Shown here in pieces: positions 8,132 to 14,629 of a stretch of DNA of 25,265 nt. Made by a program: the position numbers and the translations under genes. The notes below the pieces were generated by a model. The model was not told where the DNA came from. It searched no databases and was given only the letters and a program-made list of their open reading frames with translations. Positions within the stretch are counted from its first letter, which is position 1. The number at the start of each line of letters is the position of its first letter. Where the stretch lies: positions 1 to 25,265 of the forward strand of contig JABABC010000159.1 of assembly GCA_014238445.1 (NCBI GenBank), read 5' to 3'. Source of the DNA: Coxiellaceae bacterium. Its GTDB lineage: Bacteria; Pseudomonadota; Gammaproteobacteria; Coxiellales; Coxiellaceae.

Positions 8132-9232
8132 GTGATCATATATCGTTACATTATCAGAGAGTTGTACGTTACGCTGTTGGCACTCACGTCTGTCATTGTG
8201 GCGATCTTTATTATTAACCAATTTGTGCATTACATCGGTCATGTGGCAGAAGGTCGCTACAGCATGCTCTCATTATTGCAATTAATGGCCGTGATGGTTC
8301 CATTGATTGCAGGTTACTTAATGCCGTTGGGTTTATATTTAAGTATTTTATTGGTGTTTGGTCGTTGGTATGTGAATCAAGAGATGGTGGTGATGCAGGC
8401 ATGTGGTTTAGGTTTTGCAGAACTATTACTAAAGGTCTTAGGTTTTTCAGTGCTTGTGGCTATTGTCGTGGGTTTCTTGACGATTGTAGTGGACCCTAAA
8501 GTGCAACGTTTAAATAATAAGGTGTTAGTTGATATTGCAGAGCAAAGCGTTGTTTCGCATATTTTGCCGCAAGCATTTACACCGTTAGGGCATGGGCAGA
8601 CCTTTTATTCGGCTAGTATTGCGAAGAACCATAAAAGATTATTGGATGTCTTCTTAGCAGAGAGGTTGCTTGATGGTGGTTGGCGTATTACTACAGCAGA
8701 TAAAGCACATGAAGAAGAGGGTTTGCAATGGTCGGGTCGTTATTTAGTGTTTCAAACAGGTGGTCAGTTTAGTTTGAGTGGGAAGGGTGATAGTTACCAG
8801 TCCGGTGTGTTCGATCATTATGGTATTCGGGTGGATGTGCCTAGCAAAAACATCAGCACATGGCCGGAAGACATTGCGACCCGTGAGTTGTTGCCATTAT
8901 ATAATAAGGACCCTAAAGTGGCAGCTGAATTACAGTGGCGTTTGAGTATCCCTATTTCTGCGATTCTGCTAGCCTTGCTCGCGGTGCCGTTGAGTCATAT
9001 TCGTCCTCGACAAGGTCAATATGGCCGTATGTTCCCAGCGATTTTGATTTATTTAGTGTATGCCAATTTTTTGTGGGTAGGGCGTAGTTGGGTGAGTGAT
9101 GGTAAGGTCAGTCCTGGGATTGGTTTATGGTGGGTGCACGGATTATTGTTGCTTTGTATTCTGGTGGTTTATTCCCATCGTTGGGGTAGGGATGTTATCA
9201 AAGCATTTTTTTATCGGCGGGGTAAGCGATGA
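8132..9232 (+). CDS. lptF: LPS export ABC transporter permease LptF
   Basis: LptF is one of two inner-membrane permeases of the LptB2FGC complex that extracts lipopolysaccharide and pushes it to the LptA bridge. The 366-residue protein shows the family plan: an N-terminal amphipathic start (IIYRYIIRELY), membrane segments near 13-35, 50-77 and 100-120, a large periplasmic beta-jellyroll region (about 121-268) and three more segments near 270-290, 300-320 and 332-350. QWRLSIPISA before segment 4 is typical. Translation probably starts at GTG 8132, with AGGT seven bases upstream. Its TGA overlaps the ATG of lptG (ATGA), indicating translational coupling. The gene is divergent from valS. Confidence 0.96.
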   Translation: MIIYRYIIRELYVTLLALTSVIVAIFIINQFVHYIGHVAEGRYSMLSLLQLMAVMVPLIAGYLMPLGLYLSILLVFGRWYVNQEMVVMQACGLGFAELLLKVLGFSVLVAIVVGFLTIVVDPKVQRLNNKVLVDIAEQSVVSHILPQAFTPLGHGQTFYSASIAKNHKRLLDVFLAERLLDGGWRITTADKAHEEEGLQWSGRYLVFQTGGQFSLSGKGDSYQSGVFDHYGIRVDVPSKNISTWPEDIATRELLPLYNKDPKVAAELQWRLSIPISAILLALLAVPLSHIRPRQGQYGRMFPAILIYLVYANFLWVGRSWVSDGKVSPGIGLWWVHGLLLLCILVVYSHRWGRDVIKAFFYRRGKR

Positions 9233-10284
9233 AAATTATATCGGGCTACATTCGTCAGTCTATCCTTGAATCTACGTTGTTGTGTTTGTTAACGTTAGCA
9301 GGCGTTCAATGCTTTATTAATTTAATCAATCTCTCTGGGGATCTCGGGAAGGGGTCCTTGACGTTAGGGATGGCTGTATTGGTTGTCTTGATGAAGCTAC
9401 CGGCTGATTTATATCAAATGTTTCCCATGGTGGGTTTTGTGGGTTGTTTGTTAGGTTTAGGGCGTTTATCTTCAAATAGTGAATTGATTGTGATCCGTTC
9501 TTCAGGGGTGTCCGTTGCACGTATTGCGTTAAGTGTAGTATCCGCTGCGGTGATTATGATTGTATTGATGACGGTGGTGGGTGAGGTTATTGCTCCATCA
9601 CTTTCTGAGTCCGCACAATACATTAAACATCCCGATCAAAAACACGGTGCAGCGCATTTGCATGATGTATGGCTGCATGAAGGGCAATCGTTTGTGTACA
9701 TAGCACAAGTGCAATCATCAGATCGAATGCGATCAGTATCTCGTTTTGACTTTGATGATCAGCATCATCTAATCGCCTACTGGAAAGCGCCTCACGCTAT
9801 TAAAGTCAATCAGCAGTGGGTGATGCAAGATGTGACCGTATTGAAAGTCAGAGAAGCTTCTGAGTGGGTTCATTATCAATCATTCCCCTTAAATATGACG
9901 ATACAGCCAGATATGCTCGTTAAAAAGAAGATTGATTTACGGGATGAATCGGTTTCTTATTTGTGGGATAAGTTTCATTATTTGAAGAAGGTGGGCTTGG
10001 ATCAAGGGCAAATCACGTTTACATTGTGGCAACATATCATGCAGCCTTTTACCACCATTGTGATGATTTGTTTGGGTGTTCCATTTACGTTGGGGTCACT
10101 CAGAGACTCGTCGGCCGGTGCTCGACTGGTGATTGGGGTGTTAGTAGGATTTAGTTTTTACATGCTCAATGAATTTTTAGGCCCCATTGCTTTTATTTAT
10201 CAGGTTCCGGCTGGAATAGCGGCCGTTTTGCCATCGTTTTTATTCCTTTCATGTTATGCCATTATGCTGCGCCGGATTGATTAG
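9229..10284 (+). CDS. lptG: LPS export ABC transporter permease LptG
   Basis: LptG is the partner permease of LptF in lipopolysaccharide export. The 351-residue sequence has the same architecture: three N-terminal membrane segments (about 14-35, 45-85 and 100-125), a periplasmic domain with SVSRFDFDD and similar beta strands (about 130-262), and three C-terminal segments beginning TLWQHIMQPFTTIVMI. The conserved cytoplasmic loop with SLRDSSAGARLVIGV is present. The start overlaps lptF by four bases, with GGGGT upstream inside lptF. The downstream gene prfC starts 30 bases later and may share the transcript. Confidence 0.96.
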   Translation: MKIISGYIRQSILESTLLCLLTLAGVQCFINLINLSGDLGKGSLTLGMAVLVVLMKLPADLYQMFPMVGFVGCLLGLGRLSSNSELIVIRSSGVSVARIALSVVSAAVIMIVLMTVVGEVIAPSLSESAQYIKHPDQKHGAAHLHDVWLHEGQSFVYIAQVQSSDRMRSVSRFDFDDQHHLIAYWKAPHAIKVNQQWVMQDVTVLKVREASEWVHYQSFPLNMTIQPDMLVKKKIDLRDESVSYLWDKFHYLKKVGLDQGQITFTLWQHIMQPFTTIVMICLGVPFTLGSLRDSSAGARLVIGVLVGFSFYMLNEFLGPIAFIYQVPAGIAAVLPSFLFLSCYAIMLRRID

Positions 10285-10314
10285 TGATCAACGATTCTTT
10301 ATCAGGAAAATAGT

Positions 10315-11895
10315 ATGGATAAACTCAATGTAGAAGTGGGAAGGCGCTGCGCTTTTGCCATTATTTCTCACCCGGATGCGGGTAAAACGACATTAACTGA
10401 AAAGCTCCTGCTCTTTGGTGGTGCCATTAGTTTGGCGGGCTCAGTCAAGGGACGTAAAGCGAGTCGTCATGCGACATCTGATTGGATGGAGCTAGAAAAG
10501 CAGCGGGGTATTTCTGTGACGACGTCCGTGATGCAGTTTATTTATAATGATCGCGTGGTTAATTTATTGGATACTCCAGGCCATGCCGACTTCTCTGAAG
10601 ATACATACCGAACATTAACTGCTGTTGATTCGGCGTTAATGGTGATTGATGCGGCAAAAGGGGTTGAGGAAAGAACGATCAAACTGATCGATGTGTGTCG
10701 ATTACGCACAACCCCGATTATGACATTCATTAATAAGATGGATCGTGATACCAAAGAGCCTATGGATGTGTTGGATGAGATTGAATCGGTGTTAAAGATT
10801 CAATGTGTTCCCATAACTTGGCCGATTGGTATGGGGAAATCTTTTAAGGGTATTTATCATGTCCTAGAGGATCGTGTGTATTTATATGAAGCCGGTAACC
10901 GTTCTCAAGTGAGTAATATTAATGTGATTGACGGTTTGGCTAATGCTGAATTGGATATCTTGCTAGGCCCGTTGGTCGATCAGCTTCGCGAGGAAGTGGA
11001 GTTAGTGCAAGGTGCTATGCCAGCTTTTAATAGGGAGCGTTATCTTGCTGGAGAGCAAACGCCGGTATTTTTTGGTTCAGCGATTAATAATTTTGGGATT
11101 CGAGAATTATTAAATGCCTTTGTTCATTATGCGCCTGCCCCCCAGCCTCGAAAAACAACCCATGCTCTTGTTGCTCCGGATCATCCTAAGTTCAGTGGTT
11201 TTGTATTTAAAGTGCAAGCCAACATGGATCCATCCCATCGTGATCGCATTGCGTTTTTACGGATTACTTCGGGTCAATATAAAAAAGGCATGAAAATGCA
11301 CCATGTGCGTTTGAATAAATCCATGGCGATTCATAATGCACATACCTTTATGGCAGGTGAGCGAGAGCATGCCGAGGAAGCTTGGCCAGGTGATATCATT
11401 GGTTTGTATAGTCATGGCACGATTCGTATTGGTGATACGTTTACAACGGGTGAGGTATTTAAATTTACGGGTATACCTAACTTTGCACCGGAGTTATTTC
11501 GTTTGGTTCGTTTGAAAGACCCGCTGCGACAAAAAGCCCTGTTAAAAGGACTGATTCAACTATCGGAAGAGGGGGCAACGCAAATTTTTAGACCCTTGTT
11601 GGGTAATGAGTTAATTGTGGGTGCTGTGGGTGTTTTGCAATTTGATGTGGTCGCTTATCGTTTGGAAAATGAATATAACGTACGATGTATTTATGAGTCA
11701 GTGAATACGGTTACGGCACGATGGATTACCGGGGATGATGTAAAGCAGTTGGCAGCTTTTAAGCAGGCACAGCAGCGTTATTTGGCATTGGATGCGGGTG
11801 GTCATTTGACGTACTTGGCGCCATCAAGAGTGAGTTTGGATTTAGCGATTGAGCAGTGGCCTGATATTCAGTTTGCAGCAACGCGTGAGTATTAG
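10315..11895 (+). CDS. prfC: Peptide chain release factor 3 (RF3)
   Basis: RF3 is the translational GTPase that recycles RF1 and RF2 after termination. At 526 residues it is full length. The G domain shows SHPDAGKTTLTEKLL (P-loop), RGISVTTSV (switch I), DTPGHADFSEDTYRTL (switch II) and NKMDRD (G4). Domains II and III follow, including the GAVGVLQFDVV segment near the C terminus. The RGIS form and C-terminal region separate it from EF-G and TypA. AGGA lies about eight bases before the ATG. The stop codon is three bases from the stop of the convergent regulator gene, with no terminator visible between them. Confidence 0.97.
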   Translation: MDKLNVEVGRRCAFAIISHPDAGKTTLTEKLLLFGGAISLAGSVKGRKASRHATSDWMELEKQRGISVTTSVMQFIYNDRVVNLLDTPGHADFSEDTYRTLTAVDSALMVIDAAKGVEERTIKLIDVCRLRTTPIMTFINKMDRDTKEPMDVLDEIESVLKIQCVPITWPIGMGKSFKGIYHVLEDRVYLYEAGNRSQVSNINVIDGLANAELDILLGPLVDQLREEVELVQGAMPAFNRERYLAGEQTPVFFGSAINNFGIRELLNAFVHYAPAPQPRKTTHALVAPDHPKFSGFVFKVQANMDPSHRDRIAFLRITSGQYKKGMKMHHVRLNKSMAIHNAHTFMAGEREHAEEAWPGDIIGLYSHGTIRIGDTFTTGEVFKFTGIPNFAPELFRLVRLKDPLRQKALLKGLIQLSEEGATQIFRPLLGNELIVGAVGVLQFDVVAYRLENEYNVRCIYESVNTVTARWITGDDVKQLAAFKQAQQRYLALDAGGHLTYLAPSRVSLDLAIEQWPDIQFAATREY

Positions 11896-11898
11896 TAG

Positions 11899-12627
11899 TT
11901 ACTTATGGATGAGGCCTTTAGCTATTTCGGCGAGTTCAGCTTTATTATTGATGTAGATTTTTTTCTTTTGAATGGAGAGGATGTTTTTACTTTGCAGTTG
12001 GTGAAGTAGTCGACTCACGGTTGCAGGGGCCAGTCGAAGGTAGTTGGCAATGTCTTGATGGGTCATCAATAATTTGCACATGTCATAGCCAAAGCCTAGT
12101 CGTTTGTAATGTTTAACTAGTTGTAAAATAAATTCAGCAATGCGTTGTTCAGCTGTAGTGCGTAGTTGTTTTCGATTGTCATTTCGGATACGTAAATTAA
12201 TGAGCGTAAAAAAATGATCCAGTATGGGTGGGTTTTTTCTGAGTAATTGCTTAAGTTGTTGCATGGGGATCTCGCAGACATGTGTAAAGTCTAATGCGAT
12301 AACAGAAAAAGCTGTTTGTTTTTTATCAATACCTTCCCAGCCAAAGAGTTCCGGAGGGAAGTGGAAATCCATCACGTATTCTTCTCCATCTTCTTTATTA
12401 AAATAACTTTTCAACATCCCTGATCGAATGAGAAAAACTGAATCTGTTAAGGTGCCTTGTCGGCAGAGGTGTTCTCCGGGTTCTAGGCTTCGTGAATGAA
12501 AGGTGAGGTATTTAGCCATTTTAATTGTGTCAGCATCAAGCTTGGCGGGTAGGCAATAAGCCGCCATTTTGCATTGTGAGCAATGGTTGGATTGTGCGGT
12601 CACTGGTTGAGTGAGGGTTCCTTCCAC
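11899..12627 (-). CDS. fnr: FNR-type [4Fe-4S] oxygen-sensing transcription regulator
   Basis: This 242-residue Crp/Fnr protein carries all four cysteines expected of an oxygen-labile cluster: C16, C19 and C25 in a C-X2-C-X5-C arrangement, and C118 within VCEIP, matching C20, C23, C29 and C122 of E. coli FNR. The effector domain spans about 40-130, the dimer helix about 135-165 and the winged helix about 185-235. The recognition helix reads LAPATVSRLL; E. coli FNR has Glu at the position occupied here by A202, while S205 and R206 are kept, so DNA specificity may differ. Translation probably starts at GTG 12627, with GGAG eight bases upstream. Members respond to oxygen loss and switch respiratory genes; targets here are unknown. 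The gene symbol is by family, not proven orthology. Confidence 0.9.
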   Translation of the reverse strand: MEGTLTQPVTAQSNHCSQCKMAAYCLPAKLDADTIKMAKYLTFHSRSLEPGEHLCRQGTLTDSVFLIRSGMLKSYFNKEDGEEYVMDFHFPPELFGWEGIDKKQTAFSVIALDFTHVCEIPMQQLKQLLRKNPPILDHFFTLINLRIRNDNRKQLRTTAEQRIAEFILQLVKHYKRLGFGYDMCKLLMTHQDIANYLRLAPATVSRLLHQLQSKNILSIQKKKIYINNKAELAEIAKGLIHK

Positions 12628-12923
12628 TGAGTGTCTCCATGATTAATCAATTAGGTTTGCTGTAGTGCGCCGAGTTATTTTATGTTCCTGTGCGTTTCTT
12701 TGTTCATATTATAATCAATGTAGGCGTTAGATCCTATATGATTTAAAGTACTAATCTTTTCTTAAGTTTATAATTTATTGTGTGACGTGGGATTGTTTAT
12801 TTAGGGTGGGTTATCACTTTTTTGTGAGTATTTTTTATTGGAAAAAAAGGAGTGTCTCTTACAGAGGGCTGCGTATATGCATTATATTTGAATTGATAGG
12901 GTTTTATCAGATGTTAGTTCGAC
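12628..12923. other. 296-base intergenic region upstream of the FNR-type gene
   Basis: This AT-rich gap separates the end of the permuted papain gene from the start of the regulator gene, both on the minus strand. It holds the presumed promoter of the regulator. A short plus-strand frame at 12782-12973 lacks a ribosome site and family resemblance and is not called. On the minus strand a CTCT/AGAG mini-hairpin (around 12860) precedes a run of seven T after another seven bases, too weak and too distant to call a terminator. I see no RNA gene. Confidence 0.6.
12708..12713 (-). promoter_or_regulatory. Candidate -10 element of the FNR-type gene
   Basis: On the minus strand this is a perfect TATAAT, about 80 bases before the GTG start. 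The -35 position 17 bases upstream (TAGGAT) is poor, which would suit an activated promoter or simply be chance in AT-rich DNA. A TTGAT half-site (12718-12714), the half-site of classical FNR boxes, abuts the -10, but its partner half is degenerate. Confidence 0.35.
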
Positions 12924-13781
12924 TTAAGCTTTGTCGTTATCTTCGTTATTGTTATCTTTTTTACGTTCAATAGGTGTTGATTTTTCGCCATCGTGAGTGA
13001 TTTCATTATCATTCCATGGGAGGTTTCGGTATTGCGAGTTTTGACCTAATTGAAAGAAGGGATATTTGATGATGTCAAAAAAGGGCGAGTAATCAAAGTC
13101 ACTGGGTGTGGTCATGCGGGTATTGCGGCGAATGACTTGGTATGCCTCATTCTCATCGTCTTTTTTTATTAAAGGTAGTAGCGGAAAGTCAATCGAGGCA
13201 AAGGCATTGGCTACCATTTCTGAGCAAATTTCATTGGTTGTTGAGTTAGATTTATCTTTGAAGAGAGTAGAGCCAATGCGATAAGGTATGAATCGACTGC
13301 GAAGCAGAAATCGTCCCAAGTCAACGAACTGTCGTATATCATACTGTTTACCAACGCGTGAAATGGCATAACCAATCACTGCTTGGGCATCTTTTGAGCT
13401 GATGCCGGTTGGTCGGCAAATGCGCAAGTGGTCATTCTTGTATTTGGACAGTGGTGCTATGTAGGTGCCTTGCCCAATGTGGCTTTCAATAACCAGTCTT
13501 TCATGTGGGGCGCCTTGGTAGTGTTGATGGAGTGCTTCTCTGAGGGTGGGGTCTTCAATATCATGAACTCTTCCAATATAGAGCGCTGAATGACTCCAAG
13601 CGCTTTTTGTAATTTTATTAATGATGAGGCTAATGCGATTGCATCCTTCGACGAGCAAAACATCTGCGGGGCGAATTTCATGGCTTAGGCGGTCAAAGTC
13701 ACAGAGGTAGCCTCGGTTTGGTGCAACTTGTTTCTTGAAGTAAGCAATAATTCGATGGTTAAGCCATGTGGAAATCTTCAT
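12924..13781 (-). CDS. Permuted papain-like amidase/peptidase (YiiX/C92-type)
   Basis: The 285-residue protein shows the reversed catalytic order of permuted NlpC/P60-papain enzymes: RPADVLLVEG (38-46) starts the barrel, the His comes first in WSHSALYIG (H64), an acidic strand VIES follows (E99), and the Cys comes last in EICSEMVANAF (C186). All three expected catalytic residues are present, so it is probably an active hydrolase of amide or lipid-linked substrates. No signal peptide is visible; it may be cytosolic, membrane-associated or translocated. The last 25 residues are highly polar (Lys, Asp, Asn, Glu) and likely disordered. It follows the VUT gene by 52 bases on the same strand, but without a clear ribosome site. 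The substrate is unknown. Confidence 0.8.
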   Translation of the reverse strand: MKISTWLNHRIIAYFKKQVAPNRGYLCDFDRLSHEIRPADVLLVEGCNRISLIINKITKSAWSHSALYIGRVHDIEDPTLREALHQHYQGAPHERLVIESHIGQGTYIAPLSKYKNDHLRICRPTGISSKDAQAVIGYAISRVGKQYDIRQFVDLGRFLLRSRFIPYRIGSTLFKDKSNSTTNEICSEMVANAFASIDFPLLPLIKKDDENEAYQVIRRNTRMTTPSDFDYSPFFDIIKYPFFQLGQNSQYRNLPWNDNEITHDGEKSTPIERKKDNNNEDNDKA

Positions 13782-13833
13782 GCGATACAGTCTATTGGTT
13801 TGATGGATGTGTTAATGATTAGTTTAGTCCGGC

Positions 13834-14346
13834 TTAGGCAGGAGTCAACGAGGGACTATATATTGCCCTATGATTTTTCTTCCAGATGATCCACAGCAAA
13901 AAGACCCCTATAAGTTTTCCGAGGGTCATGACAATGAAGCTGGTTGTGTTAAGTCTGTCAGCAACAGCTAGGAAGACCCAAGTATCTAGAGGGATGCTTG
14001 CTAAGGATGAAATGATGAGTCGTTGTGAGAGTGGCTTACCTGTGTAGGAAAAAAGCAACCAGTCGCAACCCTCGCCCGTTGCAAATCCACAAGCGCTTGC
14101 CATGGCAATGGTGGGGTCAGATAACAAGAAACTGATAATGGTTCCTAGTAGCATAACAATCAGGATGCGATGCTGGATTTCGCGTTGGGCGAGGTCTCGG
14201 ATAATGTAGATGACACCCACTATTAGATCCGCTATGGAGAGTGTGTCACCAAAGGCGTTAAATCCTGGGAGTTTGACGAACAGGATGTTAAGCAGCACGA
14301 TGGTTGTCATATAGCTGAATGTAGCCGTGTAACGAGGAAGCTTCAT
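13834..14346 (-). CDS. VUT-family membrane protein, putative queuosine-precursor transporter
   Basis: This 170-residue protein has about five or six hydrophobic segments (near 10-30, 38-60, 64-82, 108-128 and 134-155). YIIRDLAQRE after the second segment, the CGFATGEGCDWLLF stretch and IPLDTWVFLA are characteristic of the vitamin uptake transporter (VUT)/YhhQ group, some of which import preQ0 or preQ1 for tRNA queuosine modification. The substrate is inferred from the family. It is shorter than E. coli YhhQ (about 220 residues) but looks complete. The start ATG has no Shine-Dalgarno sequence and lies directly after a GC-rich stem (14347-14396), so initiation may be controlled by leader structure. 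Confidence 0.8.
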   Translation of the reverse strand: MKLPRYTATFSYMTTIVLLNILFVKLPGFNAFGDTLSIADLIVGVIYIIRDLAQREIQHRILIVMLLGTIISFLLSDPTIAMASACGFATGEGCDWLLFSYTGKPLSQRLIISSLASIPLDTWVFLAVADRLNTTSFIVMTLGKLIGVFLLWIIWKKNHRAIYSPSLTPA

Positions 14347-14396
14347 GCGGCGGATACTAACATACTTCTCGAATATCGCGAGCTATTTCCCCGCCG
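14347..14396 (-). promoter_or_regulatory. Structured leader abutting the VUT start codon
   Basis: On the minus-strand transcript CGGCGG (14396-14391) can pair with CCGCCG (14353-14348), enclosing a nested CTCG/CGAG hairpin (14382-14379 with 14371-14368). The outer 3' arm ends one base before the ATG, and no Shine-Dalgarno is present. A six-codon frame starting at 14363 ends in a TGA that overlaps the start as ATGA, but its own ribosome site is poor. The layout suggests translational control. It does not match the preQ1-I consensus that I know. Confidence 0.4.
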
Positions 14397-14463
14397 ACAG
14401 TGGGGGTCGATCAAAGAGAGCTGGCTATCAATGGGTGCTGGAAACCCTGGTGAGGGTTCGAGC

Positions 14464-14492
14464 TTGCGCTTCTGTTTTTGGGATGCTATCTT
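14464..14492 (+). promoter_or_regulatory. Candidate promoter for tRNA-Val and thrS
   Basis: TATCTT (14487-14492), extended by an upstream TGC, has a partial -35 TTGCGC 17 bases upstream (14464-14469). Transcription would begin near 14499, about 23 bases before the tRNA. The following GCG-rich stretch would be compatible with growth-rate control. No other hexamer pair in the 175-base gap looked better. Confidence 0.35.
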
Positions 14493-14521
14493 TCACCGTT
14501 TGCGAAACCACGCAACCTTTT

Positions 14522-14596
14522 AGGCACGTAGCTCAGGGGTAGAGCACCACCTTGACATGGTGGGGGTCGGCGGTTCGAAACCGCCCGTGCCTACCA
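14522..14596 (+). tRNA. tRNA-Val (anticodon GAC)
   Basis: The 75 bases fold as a standard cloverleaf. The acceptor pairs AGGCACG with CGTGCCT, the D arm has GCTC/GAGC, the anticodon stem CCACC/GGTGG encloses TTGACAT, and the T arm GGCGG/CCGCC encloses TTCGAAA. The loop places GAC at 34-36. The discriminator is A and CCA is encoded (14594-14596). It lies 33 bases upstream of thrS with no terminator between, so the tRNA is probably processed from the 5' end of the thrS transcript. Confidence 0.97.
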
Positions 14597-14629
14597 AACT
14601 TACTTATAATAATAAGGTGGATGTCCAGT

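Noticed and set aside
12714..12727. FNR box overlapping the promoter of the FNR-type gene.
   Set aside because: Only one half-site (TTGAT) is good; the second half is degenerate, and this protein's recognition helix may not bind the classical site.
12855..12880. Minus-strand terminator after the permuted papain gene.
   Set aside because: The stem has four pairs and is separated from the T-run by seven bases.
12782..12973. Plus-strand frame of 63 codons.
   Set aside because: No ribosome site, no family resemblance, and it runs into the 3' end of the opposite-strand gene.
14425..14460. A T-box-like string on the plus strand (AGAGAG followed by GGTGCTGGAAA) upstream of tRNA-Val and thrS.
   Set aside because: The expected complementary stem after GAAA, the AGGGTGG antiterminator and a terminator are missing, and T-boxes are not expected in gammaproteobacteria.
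14605..14610. Perfect TATAAT between tRNA-Val and thrS.
   Set aside because: No -35 at usual distance, and a start there would cut into the thrS ribosome-binding site.
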